This document shows positions 37,791 through 47,457 of a stretch of DNA of 56,167 nt, piece by piece. The position numbers were made by a program, and so were the translations under genes. How positions within the stretch are numbered: position 1 is the first letter of the stretch; every line of letters starts with the position of its first letter. The stretch is from Methylophaga lonarensis MPL. Its GTDB lineage: Bacteria; Pseudomonadota; Gammaproteobacteria; Nitrosococcales; Methylophagaceae. The notes beneath the pieces were generated by a model. That model saw only the letters and a list, made by a program, of their open reading frames with translations, ran no database searches and was not told where the DNA came from. The stretch is from the NCBI RefSeq assembly GCF_000349205.1, contig NZ_APHR01000032.1, positions 1-56,167 on the forward strand, in the 5' to 3' direction.

Positions 37791-39791
37791 ATGTCTGAAA
37801 AATCTAGTCTGAAATTTTTTGGGAAAAACAGTTTCCCACGTCGCTTACTCCGCTTCCTCGGCACTATGGAGTTGGCAATCACTCTGCTGATCACGCTCGC
37901 TATCGCTTCGGTGATTGGCACAGTGCTGCAGCAAAACCAGCCTTATACTGATTACCTGATCAAGTTCGGCCCATTCTGGTTTGAAGTATTCGAAAGCGTC
38001 GGTCTCTACGATGTCTACAGCGCCCCCTGGTTTTTGGTGATTTTGACGCTGCTGGTGATATCTACAGCTATCTGTGTCACACGTCACACACCTTCAATGC
38101 TCAAAGATATGCGTAACTTGCGGACACAGGTTCAACGCAAGTCACTCGCTTCAATGAAACACAACGAGCAATGGGCCAGCGCCGATGCACCCGCCACATT
38201 GGCTGCAAATTTTCAGCAACAACTCAAAGACGAAGGTTTTAGAACCCGGCTAACCGACAGAAACGGAGCGCTGCTGGTTTCTGCGATGCGCGGAGGCATT
38301 AACCGCCTTGGTTATTTATTGACACATATTGCGATTGTGGTGATCTGTGTCGGCGGATTGATGGATGGAAATTTGCCACTCAAACTGGCTGAATGGCGAG
38401 GCCAGATCCAAATTGAGACACGTGATTTACCGCTAAGCCAGATTCCCCAGGAAAGTCGACTCGCAGTCGGCAAACAGGCTTTCAGAGGCAGTGTGAGCAT
38501 TCCTGAAGGCAGAAGTTCGGAAGTCGTTTTTCTACCGATGCGAGACGGTTATCTGGTTCAGGCATTGCCGTTCAGAATTGAGCTGGAAGAATTCCGGATT
38601 GAGCACTATGACAACGGCCAGCCCAAGTCTTTTGAAAGTGATCTGGTGATTCATGATCCGGAACTGGATGAACCGCTGAGACAAACAATCGCAGTGAATC
38701 ATCCTTTGGTTCACAAAGGTTATGCCATCTACCAGGCAAGCTTTGCTGATGGCGGTTCAATACTTCAAGTGGAAGCATGGCCTTTTGATCATCGTGCGGG
38801 TGACCCGGTGATGTTGGATACCAAAGTTTTTGACAACCGAGATATGCGCTGGGGTGACCGACAGTATAGGCTTGAAATGACCAATTTCCGGCTGTTCAAC
38901 ATTAATCCAGATCCGACGGACGAAGAGCCGCGTCGTGTCAGAAACTACGGGCCAAGCATCGGCTTTATTTTGCGATCACATACCGGTGAGGCCACTGAAT
39001 ACGAAAACTATATGTTCCCAATTGAGCGTGAGGGAAGGAGATTTTACCTAAGTGGTGTGCGTGGCAGTCCGTCTGAAAATTTCAGTTATCTGCACTTACC
39101 GGCCGATGCCAATGATGGTGTGGAAGGTTTTATGGAGTATCTGGCGCGGCTCAGAGACAGAGAGCTGGTGGGTGAGATTGCCCAGATGATGACTCGGGAT
39201 GCCCTGGCTGATTTGCCAGAGCCAGATGCTAATCTTGAGGAAAGCTTGCAACAAACCCTAATGACGCTGGTGGGCATGTTTGTGCGTGGTGGATTTGATG
39301 AGGTTCGCGAGTTTGTAGAAAACAGCTTACCTGAAATCGAACGTCAGACACTTGCACCTGCCTATCTGGGCATGCTCAGAGAAATGCTGGCGCGAGTCTA
39401 TTTTGCCGGTGTTGAAGGGCATGAACTCGATAACACCGACAACCAGAATATTTTCTTCCTTCAGGATGCCGTAGATGCCATCGGCAGTCTGCCGCGTTAT
39501 CACTCACCGGTGTTTTTGATGCTGCATGATTACGAACATATCCAGGCAAGTGGGTTGCAGATTGCCCGTGCGCCGGGTCAGTTCATTGTATATTTCGGTT
39601 CAGTTATGTTGATGGCGGGTTTATTTATTCTTTTTTACCTGCCTCAGCGAAGACTTTGGGTTTGGCTTGATGCAGAAGGTACCGGCAGCCGGGTCTTGCT
39701 GGCGGGTATGACAAATCGTAATCCAAGGGATTTTGATGGGTTCTTTGACGAGATTCAGCAACTGCTGAAACCCGACAAACGGGAACTCTGA
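37791..39791 (+). CDS. resB: Cytochrome c biogenesis protein ResB (System II)
   Basis: ResB (Ccs1) works with CcsA to deliver and attach heme to apocytochromes on the periplasmic side. The 666-residue protein has ELAITLLITLAIASVIGTVLQQNQ at the start (helix 1), further helices near residues 75-100 and 175-195, a large periplasmic region, and a final helix (IVYFGSVMLMAGLFILFYL). Conserved RRLLRFLGTMELAI and the histidine HPLVHKGYAIYQASF are present. ccsA follows 55 nt later, so the two form the System II pair. Confidence 0.94.
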   Translation: MSEKSSLKFFGKNSFPRRLLRFLGTMELAITLLITLAIASVIGTVLQQNQPYTDYLIKFGPFWFEVFESVGLYDVYSAPWFLVILTLLVISTAICVTRHTPSMLKDMRNLRTQVQRKSLASMKHNEQWASADAPATLAANFQQQLKDEGFRTRLTDRNGALLVSAMRGGINRLGYLLTHIAIVVICVGGLMDGNLPLKLAEWRGQIQIETRDLPLSQIPQESRLAVGKQAFRGSVSIPEGRSSEVVFLPMRDGYLVQALPFRIELEEFRIEHYDNGQPKSFESDLVIHDPELDEPLRQTIAVNHPLVHKGYAIYQASFADGGSILQVEAWPFDHRAGDPVMLDTKVFDNRDMRWGDRQYRLEMTNFRLFNINPDPTDEEPRRVRNYGPSIGFILRSHTGEATEYENYMFPIEREGRRFYLSGVRGSPSENFSYLHLPADANDGVEGFMEYLARLRDRELVGEIAQMMTRDALADLPEPDANLEESLQQTLMTLVGMFVRGGFDEVREFVENSLPEIERQTLAPAYLGMLREMLARVYFAGVEGHELDNTDNQNIFFLQDAVDAIGSLPRYHSPVFLMLHDYEHIQASGLQIARAPGQFIVYFGSVMLMAGLFILFYLPQRRLWVWLDAEGTGSRVLLAGMTNRNPRDFDGFFDEIQQLLKPDKREL

Positions 39792-39846
39792 CTCGCCTGA
39801 ATGTTCATAGCCAGTGCAGGCGCTGGCCTAATGTGAGTAGTTGCCA

Positions 39847-41004
39847 ATGAGTGAAACAATTCGACAAAACCAAACGGATTCCCAATCCTGGCTAGCGGTA
39901 GGAGCATGGTGGACACTGCTTTTGCTGGCGACAGTATTTATCCTCGTCGCATATGGTGATCACCTCGATGTTTACGAAGTCACCATCCTCTTTATCACTG
40001 GTTTCAGCATGGCCTGGCTGGGTAAAGTCTGGCCGCCATTTCGTTGGCATGCACTGGCTGTAGCGATTCTCAGTCTGTTTGCCTTGCAGCGCTATGGCGG
40101 TGATTTGTCCATGGCACAACAGGATGGTTGGCTCAATTATATTCTCGCCAGCCAATCGGCTTTTATGTGGATGAGCGCTTTTTACATTGCGGCCACGTTT
40201 ACCTATTTTGGCGGTTTAATTGCTCGCTCCGACTACACCCAGAAGCTGGGTAGCAGTTTTGCCTGGATCGCCACCACAATGGGGATGACCGGATTGATGG
40301 TGCGCTGGCGTGAATCGCATATGCTTGGCTCCGATATTGGTTACATTCCAGTCAGTAATCTCTACGAAGTATTTATTCTGTTTTGCGTCGTTACCGCGAT
40401 GATTTATTTGTTTTACGAACGTCGCTACAAAACACGTGGTCTTGGTGGTTTTGTGATGTTGATCATCACAGCGGCGGTGATGTTCCTGTTGTGGTACGCC
40501 TTTGACCGTAATGCGCATGAAATCGAACCACTGGTGCCAGCATTACAGAGCTACTGGATGAAGATCCATGTACCGACCAACTTCATTGGTTATGGTGCAT
40601 TTGCAATTGCAGCCATGATAGGCGTGGCCTATTTGCTGGTATCGTCACGTGCCGAGAAAAATCCACAGAGCCATTTTGTAAAATCCATGCCCTCTCTGGC
40701 TGCAATGGATGATTTGATGCACAAGTCAATTGCACTTGGCTTTGCCTTTTTCACGGTTGCTACCATTCTTGGTGCCTTTTGGGCTGCTGAAGCCTGGGGT
40801 GGTTACTGGTCCTGGGATCCCAAGGAAACCTGGGCGTTGATTGTCTGGTTGAACTATGCCGCATGGTTGCATATGCGCTTCACCAAAGGATGGCACGGTC
40901 GTCCGATGGCCTGGTGGGCAATTGTTGGCTTGTTTATTACCTTGTTTGCATTTCTCGGCGTGAACATGTTCCTGTCGGGATTGCACTCTTACGGTGGTTT
41001 GTAG
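39847..41004 (+). CDS. ccsA: Cytochrome c biogenesis protein CcsA/CcsB (System II heme handling)
   Basis: This 385-residue polytopic membrane protein contains the tryptophan-rich WWD signature GGYWSWDPKETWALIVWLNY near the C-terminus. Flanking histidines such as HVPTNFIGYGAF and HMRFTKGWHG likely hold heme. It has about eight membrane helices. With ResB it forms the heme export and ligation complex serving the c-type cytochromes at 3.1 and 37.1 kb. ATG 39847 is preferred over TTG 39841. The naming varies (ccsA or ccsB). Confidence 0.93.
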   Translation: MSETIRQNQTDSQSWLAVGAWWTLLLLATVFILVAYGDHLDVYEVTILFITGFSMAWLGKVWPPFRWHALAVAILSLFALQRYGGDLSMAQQDGWLNYILASQSAFMWMSAFYIAATFTYFGGLIARSDYTQKLGSSFAWIATTMGMTGLMVRWRESHMLGSDIGYIPVSNLYEVFILFCVVTAMIYLFYERRYKTRGLGGFVMLIITAAVMFLLWYAFDRNAHEIEPLVPALQSYWMKIHVPTNFIGYGAFAIAAMIGVAYLLVSSRAEKNPQSHFVKSMPSLAAMDDLMHKSIALGFAFFTVATILGAFWAAEAWGGYWSWDPKETWALIVWLNYAAWLHMRFTKGWHGRPMAWWAIVGLFITLFAFLGVNMFLSGLHSYGGL

Positions 41005-41027
41005 TCGTTTCTTGTAAGGAAAACGGA

Positions 41028-41654
41028 ATGAAAAAAATAATGAAATTCATGCAGACGGTAATGGGAGCTGGCTTGTTGGCGGCGTCAGTATCGCTAGCCA
41101 CAGCAGCTGATTACGTTGAAGGTACGCACTACAAGAAAACGCCTGAACGTCTGGCCAAGTTTTCACCAGGTTCGACTGAAGTGGCCGTGTTGTTTTCTTA
41201 CACCTGCCCGTTTTGTTTCCGCCTGGAGCCCTATTTGAAGCAGTGGGAAAAGGCGCTGCCTGAAGATGTGAATCTGGTTCATGTTCCAGCCATTTTCCGT
41301 GATAGCTGGCTGGAAATGGCGCGTGTGTTCTACGCCGCAGAGGCTACCGGTGATCTGGCAACGCTGCATCCAAAACTGTTCGATGCCATTCAGGTCGACA
41401 AGCGTCGTTTGGATACAGAAAAGTTGCTGCTGGACTTTGTTGCCGAGCAGGGTATCGACCGCGACAACTTTCTTAAAGTCATGAATTCAATGCCGGTGCG
41501 CAGTAAAGTTCGTCAGGCCTTGTTGGTCAGTCAAAATTCAGGCGTGGAGGGTGTCCCTTCAATTATCGTCAATGGTCAATATCGCACCGATGCGCCGATG
41601 GCGGGTGGCCTGGAAAATATGACCTCGGTTGTCGATTATCTGATCAGCAAATAG
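41028..41654 (+). CDS. dsbA: Periplasmic thiol:disulfide interchange protein, DsbA family
   Basis: The 208-residue precursor has a signal peptide (VMGAGLLAASVSLATAA) and a DsbA thioredoxin fold with the active site C60-P-F-C63 (SYTCPFCF) and the cis-proline in GVEGVPSIIVNG. E. coli DsbA has CPHC, so the middle residue differs. It oxidises cysteines of exported proteins; next to System II genes it may also affect apocytochrome thiols. ATG 41028 follows AAGGA by 7 nt; the longer frame to 40863 overlaps ccsA and is spurious. Confidence 0.92.
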   Translation: MKKIMKFMQTVMGAGLLAASVSLATAADYVEGTHYKKTPERLAKFSPGSTEVAVLFSYTCPFCFRLEPYLKQWEKALPEDVNLVHVPAIFRDSWLEMARVFYAAEATGDLATLHPKLFDAIQVDKRRLDTEKLLLDFVAEQGIDRDNFLKVMNSMPVRSKVRQALLVSQNSGVEGVPSIIVNGQYRTDAPMAGGLENMTSVVDYLISK

Positions 41655-41670
41655 TTGCTGCAGCTGATAC

Positions 41671-41699
41671 AAAAAAGCCGGCTTTGCCGGCTTTTTTTT
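41671..41699 (+). terminator. Bidirectional rho-independent terminator between dsbA and mltF
   Basis: A GCCGGC/GCCGGC stem with a TTT loop is flanked by six As on the left and eight Ts on the right, so it can act on both strands. It sits in the 47-nt gap between the two convergent stop codons. Confidence 0.93.
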
Positions 41700-41701
41700 G
41701 C

Positions 41702-43108
41702 CTACAAGGCCGCAGGTAATGATTGTATTGGATCACTGGTTGCCGGAGTGACCGGCGGGCTGTCAGCGCTGATTTGATGATGTAGCAAAATATCGTAGTA
41801 ACGCCGAATATTATCGACATAGCGAACAGGCTCGCCGCCACGCGCGTAACCAAAACGGGTCTGACTGTACCATTTCTGTTTGGCAAGTAATGGCAAGTGT
41901 TCTCGCACATCTGTCCACAGGTCAGGATTGGCACCATTTTGTTCCGTCAGTCGGCGAGCATCTTCTAGGTGGCCCAGTCCGATATTGTATGCGGCCAACC
42001 CCAACCAGGTGAGATCCGGCTCACTGATGCGATCAGGTAGGCGACTTTTCATTTGTACCAGGTAACGAGCGCCTGCGAAGATACTTTCCTTGGGATCTTC
42101 ACGGTTTTCGACACCCAGTTCGGTTGCAGTGGCCTGAGTGAGCATCATCAACCCCCTTACCCCTGTGGCTGACACAGCATTTGGATTCCAATGCGACTCC
42201 TGATAGGCAATCGCGGCCAATAACCGCCAGTCAAAACCATACATTTCGCCAGCTGCTTTGAACAAGTGATGAAATTGTGGCAAATGCGTTATCAGTCGCC
42301 GGTGTATTGCCCGAGTATCAACGTAATCAAAACGTCGAATGTGTCCGTAGTATTTCTCAATAAGCTTGTCCAGCTCGCCGTTTTCATCAAGATAGTTGAA
42401 AAAAGCAATCATTTCACGATGCAGCGTGCCGTCTTCTGAAGCGGGCATCATCCAGGCGAGTGGTTGTGGGTCAGAGATATCAAAGGCCACGCGTAACTCG
42501 GGAAACAGGGTCTGATTGGCGGCCAATTCATTCGAGTCTGCGACGGTGAAGTCGATCATTTCCAGTTGAACCAGTTCCAGCAGGGCGGAGCTGTCCAGTT
42601 CATGGTTCTCGGCCCAGTACAGGTCGGGAATTTCCTGACGTAACAGTTGCAGATTTTCAACATGACTGCTGTCGGCCACCACTTCAAGTATCCGGCCACC
42701 AAGCTCAGTAATATCTGAAGGTCGGCTGGTGCCAGCACGATAAACAAGCTGTTGAGTCACCTCATGATACACCGGGCCGAAACGATAACGTTGTCGGCGC
42801 TCGGGTGTCACAGTCAATCCGGCTGCGGCCATATCAGCCCGACCTTGTTCCAGCTGAGTCAGCATACTGCTGAGACTGTCTGGCACGATGATTTTCAAAC
42901 GGACATTCAGGTAATCTGCAAACTGCTGGGCCAGCTCATATTCAAAACCGGCCAGCTGATCACCCTGGACAAAATAACTCGTCGGTCCATAACGACTTAA
43001 GACTCGCAGCTCGCCACGCTCCAGAATCTCCTCCAGATGCGGTTTGGCATCACTGCAAGCCACCAGAAGGCAGATTGTGACGATAAAGAAACCAAGCTTT
43101 TTCAACAA
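41702..43108 (-). CDS. mltF: Membrane-bound lytic murein transglycosylase F
   Basis: MltF cleaves peptidoglycan glycan strands, leaving 1,6-anhydro-MurNAc. The 468-residue protein has a lipoprotein signal (VTICLLVACSD), then an ABC-substrate-binding-like regulatory domain (residues about 30-265; GELRVLSRYGPTSYF at its start). A C-terminal SLT domain holds catalytic E304 in AIAYQESHWNPNA, followed by GVRGLMMLT. It has its own promoter region to the right (43109-43398) and ends at the shared terminator. Confidence 0.94.
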   Translation of the reverse strand: MLKKLGFFIVTICLLVACSDAKPHLEEILERGELRVLSRYGPTSYFVQGDQLAGFEYELAQQFADYLNVRLKIIVPDSLSSMLTQLEQGRADMAAAGLTVTPERRQRYRFGPVYHEVTQQLVYRAGTSRPSDITELGGRILEVVADSSHVENLQLLRQEIPDLYWAENHELDSSALLELVQLEMIDFTVADSNELAANQTLFPELRVAFDISDPQPLAWMMPASEDGTLHREMIAFFNYLDENGELDKLIEKYYGHIRRFDYVDTRAIHRRLITHLPQFHHLFKAAGEMYGFDWRLLAAIAYQESHWNPNAVSATGVRGLMMLTQATATELGVENREDPKESIFAGARYLVQMKSRLPDRISEPDLTWLGLAAYNIGLGHLEDARRLTEQNGANPDLWTDVREHLPLLAKQKWYSQTRFGYARGGEPVRYVDNIRRYYDILLHHQISADSPPVTPATSDPIQSLPAAL

Positions 43109-43364
43109 TTAACTTCCGTAATTTTGACTGGGAACTATCACCTGTTGCACTCGTGATTGCCCAGTGAATTGCCAGACCTTCGACCTTATCACATCCGCTC
43201 GGTTTGACGGCTTTTTTGTCCGCATTGCCATGGCGAGCATCAGTCTGCTCATCAACACGAATGTCAAATCATCGGCTTGCTCGGTGGAGTTGATAAAGCA
43301 GCGGGCTTCCATCCGATGCCAGGATTAATCTTATTGTTTTTGTGGGATTATCTGTCAATTGAAT

Positions 43365-43370
43365 TATAAT
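43365..43370 (+). promoter_or_regulatory. Candidate -10 element for trhP
   Basis: A consensus TATAAT lies 29 nt before the trhP ATG. The best -35-like match, TTGTGG, is 19 bp upstream and poor. The rest of the 290-nt mltF/trhP gap (43109-43398) shows no gene, repeat or terminator that I can support. Confidence 0.35.
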
Positions 43371-43398
43371 TCACGCTTTTTTTGTAGGGACAAATAAG

Positions 43399-44757
43399 AT
43401 GAAAGCACCCGAGCTTTTGTTACCTGCCGGAAGTCTACAACACATGCGTTATGCGTTTGCTTTTGGCGCAGATGCTGTCTATGCGGGGCAGCCACGCTAC
43501 AGCTTGCGGGTGCGCAACAATGATTTTCATAAACTGGCGATAATGGAGCAGGGTATTCGCGAGGCGCATGCCGCGGGCAAGCAGTTTTTTGTGGCCAGTA
43601 ACCTGATGCCCCACAATGCCAAAATAAAAACCTATATGGCTGATATGGAACACGTCATTGCCATGCAGCCAGATGCATTGATTATGGCTGATCCCGGTTT
43701 GATCATGATGGTGCGTGAGCGCTGGCCAGAGATGCCGATTCATTTATCGGTTCAGGCGAATACGGTGAATTATCAGGCCGTCAGGTTCTGGCAGAGTCTT
43801 GGCTTGACTCGGGTGATATTGTCTCGAGAGTTGTCATTGGATGAAATCGAAGAAATTCGCCAGCAATGCCCGGATATCGAGCTGGAGGTGTTTGTCCATG
43901 GGGCGCTGTGCATTGCCTATTCGGGCCGGTGTCTGCTGTCCGGTTACTTCAATCATCGTGATCCTAATCAGGGGACATGTACCAATGCCTGCCGATGGGA
44001 TTACAAAACCCACGCCAGCGATCAGCAGGATGACGCGCCACAGAAAATTGATTTTGATGCCCTGTCAGCCATGCAGTCACAAAGTTTTTCTGACTGCGGT
44101 CAGCAACAGCGTCATCCATTAGCAGACAAGATATATCTTATCGAAGAAGCCAACCGTCCCGGCGAACTGATGCCGATTTTCGAGGATGAGCATGGCACCT
44201 ACATCATGAACTCCAAGGATCTTCGCGCAGTTCAGCATATCGAGCGTTTGACCCGAATGGGTGTTGATTGCTTGAAAATAGAAGGTCGCACCAAGTCAAT
44301 TTACTATGTGGCCAGAACAGCACAAATTTATCGAAAGGCAATTGATGATGCACTGGCTGGACGCAGTTTTGACCCAACGCTGATCAGTCAGTTGGATAAC
44401 CTGGCTAATCGAGGCTACACCGATGGTTTCTACCAGCGGCATCCCACTCAGGAACAGCAGAACTATCTGCATGGTTATTCCAGTCAGTTACGTCAGCAGT
44501 TTGTGGGTGAGGTAGTGGCCTATGATGCCGATAACCAGCGTCTTGAAATTGATGTGCGCAATCAATTCTCGGTCGGTGATTCCCTGGAGATGATTTGTCC
44601 GGAGGGTAATATCAGTTTTTCTGCTACTCAATTGTTTGATCAGCAAGGACAAGCCATTGAGCGCGCCGCGGGCAGTGGCCATCGTGTGAGTTTGCCTTGG
44701 CAACAACCATGGCAGGGGCCAGGTTTGCTGGCAAAATCGCTTAACGCCGGGACTTGA
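43399..44757 (+). CDS. trhP: U32-family tRNA hydroxylation protein TrhP (YegQ)
   Basis: TrhP contributes to 5-hydroxyuridine formation at U34 of certain tRNAs and carries an Fe-S cluster. The 452-residue length matches E. coli YegQ (453). The U32 signature lies in ELEVFVHGALCIAYSGRCLLS (written in two parts: ELEVFVHGALCI, AYSGRCLLSGYF), with Cys in CTNACRW. Also present are LSVQANTVNYQAV and DCLKIEGRTKSIYY. AGGG is 9 nt before the ATG. It overlaps convergent tadA by 17 nt. Confidence 0.93.
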   Translation: MKAPELLLPAGSLQHMRYAFAFGADAVYAGQPRYSLRVRNNDFHKLAIMEQGIREAHAAGKQFFVASNLMPHNAKIKTYMADMEHVIAMQPDALIMADPGLIMMVRERWPEMPIHLSVQANTVNYQAVRFWQSLGLTRVILSRELSLDEIEEIRQQCPDIELEVFVHGALCIAYSGRCLLSGYFNHRDPNQGTCTNACRWDYKTHASDQQDDAPQKIDFDALSAMQSQSFSDCGQQQRHPLADKIYLIEEANRPGELMPIFEDEHGTYIMNSKDLRAVQHIERLTRMGVDCLKIEGRTKSIYYVARTAQIYRKAIDDALAGRSFDPTLISQLDNLANRGYTDGFYQRHPTQEQQNYLHGYSSQLRQQFVGEVVAYDADNQRLEIDVRNQFSVGDSLEMICPEGNISFSATQLFDQQGQAIERAAGSGHRVSLPWQQPWQGPGLLAKSLNAGT

Positions 44758-45190
44758 AAAACTGTTTCAGTAACAAGCTGCATTCTTCAGCCAGAATCCC
44801 ACCTTCCACCTTGACTCGATGGTTCAGATTGGCAAGCTGGAAGGCGTCAATATTGCTGCCTGCAGCACCTGTTTTGGGTTCATCAGCGCCATAGACCAGT
44901 GTTTGCAAGCGGGCATGAATCAGTGCGCCGGCACACATCAGACACGGCTCAAGCGTGACATACATGGTTGCACCGGGAATGCGGTAATTATTGACCTTGG
45001 TGCAAGCCATGCGCAGTGCCTGTATTTCAGCATGGGCAGTGGCGTCTGCACTTTTTATCGGACGGTTCCAGCCTTCTCCGATAATAGTGTCATCCAGCAC
45101 TATTACCGCACCTACCGGGACTTCACCCTCAGATTCCGCCTGACGGGCCAGGCGCAGTGCCTGCTGCATCCAATACGCGTGATCGGTCAT
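44741..45190 (-). CDS. tadA: tRNA-specific adenosine deaminase TadA
   Basis: TadA converts A34 to inosine in tRNA-Arg(ACG), an essential decoding step. The 149-residue protein has the zinc and catalytic motif HAEIQALR (H, E) and LEPCLMCAGA (two Cys), plus the N-terminal AESEGEVPVGAVIV. It overlaps the waaA stop by 4 nt, so translation is coupled, and it converges on trhP. Confidence 0.95.
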   Translation of the reverse strand: MTDHAYWMQQALRLARQAESEGEVPVGAVIVLDDTIIGEGWNRPIKSADATAHAEIQALRMACTKVNNYRIPGATMYVTLEPCLMCAGALIHARLQTLVYGADEPKTGAAGSNIDAFQLANLNHRVKVEGGILAEECSLLLKQFFKSRR

Positions 45191-46455
45191 GCTTGTTTGA
45201 TATGGCGTTTTATCAGATTGAGCAGGCGCATACTTGCACCCTGATTACGCTGAATCTGGCCAATGGCAGTCTGACCCATACTGGCACGTTGTTCTGCATT
45301 GGAAAGCAGCGTAATCATTGTTTGAGCAATTTCGTGACTGTCGCGTACCAACATCGCAGCACCACTATCCAGGAATTGCTTAGTGATTTCGTTGAAATTG
45401 AAAAAGTGCGGCCCGGTCAATACCGGGCGGCCTAGTGCTGCGGGTTCAAGCAGATTATGACCACCGTGTGGAATCAGGCTTCCCCCTATCAGGGCAACAT
45501 CACAGGTTGCATAAAATGTCGGCAGTTCACCCATGGTATCGATGACTAACACTTCAATATCACGGCCACAGGGTTTACCTTCGCTGCGGCGCAAGGTCTT
45601 AAAACCTGCTTTACGACTCAAGGCAGCCGCGCGATCGAACCTTTCCGGATGGCGAGGAACCAGTAACAATAATAGATCTGGAAATTCAGCACGCACCTTG
45701 CGGCTGGCGTTCAGCACCAACTCTTCCTCGCCTTCATGTGTGCTGGCAGCGATCCATACCGGACGATTACCCCACATGCTGCGAATCGCTTCTGCCTGTT
45801 CTGTCGCACTGGCTGGCAAGCTGATTTCAAACTTCAGATTACCTGTCGCATGCACATCCGCATACTCAGCGCCCAGCGCCCGAAATCTTTGTTGATCTTC
45901 CTGGGTTTGTGCAGCAATAAAGCAAAACTGCTTGAGCATTTGTGCGGTGAGTTTGCTGAATCGCTGATAGCCCTTGGCTGAACGTGCTGACAAACGCGCA
46001 TTGGCTAGCACCAGTGGAATGTGATGTTGGTGACATTGATCGACAAGGTTTGGCCATAATTCGGTTTCCATGATGATGCCAAACTCAGGGTGTTTGGCTT
46101 TTAGAAAACGTCGAATGGCAAAGGGAAGGTCATAAGGCAGATAGCAATGATCGACTTCACCGGTGTAGAGTTTTTTGACGCGCTCACTTCCGGTGGGTGT
46201 CATGGTGGTGATCAAAATGCGGTGCTCAGGATAACTTGCCCGAAGGCCACTGATCAGTGGTCTAGTTGCCTCCACTTCACCAACAGACACGGCATGTACC
46301 CAGATGATGGGTTGCGATGCAGGCATGGCCGCCACTTTTCCGAATCGCTCCGGCCAGCGATGAAAATAGGCGGGTGCTTTAATGCCACGCCATAGCAGGC
46401 GCAGCAGGATCAGGGGCAATGCCAGGTGAAACAGCAGGGTATAAATGGCTTTCAA
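45187..46455 (-). CDS. waaA: 3-deoxy-D-manno-octulosonic acid (Kdo) transferase
   Basis: WaaA adds Kdo to lipid IVA at the inner membrane, joining core sugar to lipid A. The 422-residue protein has an N-terminal membrane anchor (TLLFHLALPLILLRLLWRG), the Glu in AVSVGEVEATRPLI, METELWPNLV and the GT-B donor-site block LIGGSLIPHGGHNLLEPAALGRPVLTGPH (split here: IPHGGHNLLEPA, GRPVLTGPH). It is divergent from the lpxL-type gene, which would use its Kdo2-lipid A product. Confidence 0.94.
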   Translation of the reverse strand: MKAIYTLLFHLALPLILLRLLWRGIKAPAYFHRWPERFGKVAAMPASQPIIWVHAVSVGEVEATRPLISGLRASYPEHRILITTMTPTGSERVKKLYTGEVDHCYLPYDLPFAIRRFLKAKHPEFGIIMETELWPNLVDQCHQHHIPLVLANARLSARSAKGYQRFSKLTAQMLKQFCFIAAQTQEDQQRFRALGAEYADVHATGNLKFEISLPASATEQAEAIRSMWGNRPVWIAASTHEGEEELVLNASRKVRAEFPDLLLLLVPRHPERFDRAAALSRKAGFKTLRRSEGKPCGRDIEVLVIDTMGELPTFYATCDVALIGGSLIPHGGHNLLEPAALGRPVLTGPHFFNFNEITKQFLDSGAAMLVRDSHEIAQTMITLLSNAEQRASMGQTAIGQIQRNQGASMRLLNLIKRHIKQA

Positions 46456-46537
46456 GTCAGCCTCGCATGGCTTTTATCAGGCGTAAAACGAGCAAGAATG
46501 ATAGCATAGCCTCAGTGTGTAATTCTGATAGTCATTG

Positions 46538-47450
46538 ATGAAAATCTTCCAGTCGGCATTTTTGCATCCGCGTTTCTGGCTAAGCTGGTTGGGGCTTGGA
46601 CTGATGCGTTTATCCGTGTTTTTACCGGCAAGCTTACAGCTACGCATTGGTCGTTGGCTCGGGGCATTATTGCGTCCCTTTATGCGATCACGTGAACGCA
46701 TAGCAGCACGTAATCTCGAGCTGTGTTTTCCTGAAATGACTGAGGCTGATCGAGCAGAGCTGCTTAAGGAAAACATGCTGACCATGGGCACCATGCCAAT
46801 CGAAACGGCAATGAGCTGGTGGGGCAGTGATCGTCAGCTACAAAATAGAGTGGTTTACGAGGGGCTGGAACATATTGAGTCTGCACTGTCCCGGGGTAAA
46901 GGCATCATCTTGCTGACTGGGCACTTCACCAGCATGGAGATGGGCGGCAGGTTGATTATGCGAAAATTTCCGGCCTATGTGATGTTTCGCGAGTTAAAAA
47001 ACCCCTTGTTTAATCAAGTGATGCTCAAGTTCAGAACGCTGCACAGCGAAGGCACAATTTTGCAGGAAGAGCCTAGAGCCATGTTACGCGCCCTGAAAAA
47101 AAAATAAAATTGTCTGGTATGCCCCCGATCAGGATTACGGCAGACGTTTCAGTATTCAGGCAAAATTTTTCGGGATATCGGCTGCCACTGTTCCGGCAAC
47201 TGCGCGCATGGCTCGCATGAGTGGCGCCGCCGTGGTGCCTTTTGTGCCAATTCGGGACAATCAAGGTCACTACACAATTAAGGTGTTTCCTGCGCTTGAA
47301 CAATTTCCTTCCGATGATGAACTCGCTGATACCCAGCGCATCAATGACTGGGTTGAAGATCAGGTTCGCCAGCGTCCAGACCAGTATTTCTGGGTGCATC
47401 GGCGCTTCAAGACCCAGCCAGACGGCAAGGGTAATTTCTACCGCGGATAA
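46538..47450 (+). pseudogene. LpxL/HtrB-type lipid A lauroyl acyltransferase, frameshifted at an A9 run
   Basis: The family adds a secondary acyl chain to Kdo2-lipid IVA. The N-terminal part has LPASLQLRIGRWLGALLRPF and the catalytic HX4E in TGHFTSMEMGGR. The frame stops at 47105-47107 straight after LRALKKK, inside nine As (47096-47104). With eight As it reads LKKNKIVWYAPDQDYGRRF and continues ARMSGAAVVPFVPI, PDQYFWVHRRFKT to 47450. The restored protein has 303 residues (E. coli LpxL 306). The start is ATG 46538, with TTG 46535 an alternative. A homopolymer indel could be a base-call error, a true mutation, or phase variation/transcript slippage. The lauroyl specificity is assumed. Confidence 0.85.
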
Positions 47451-47457
47451 TATTCGC

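Noticed and set aside
40863..41027. 55-residue extension of the DsbA protein into ccsA
   Set aside because: It overlaps the conserved WWD end of ccsA in another frame and lacks a signal peptide at its start; ATG 41028 has AAGGA and a clean signal.
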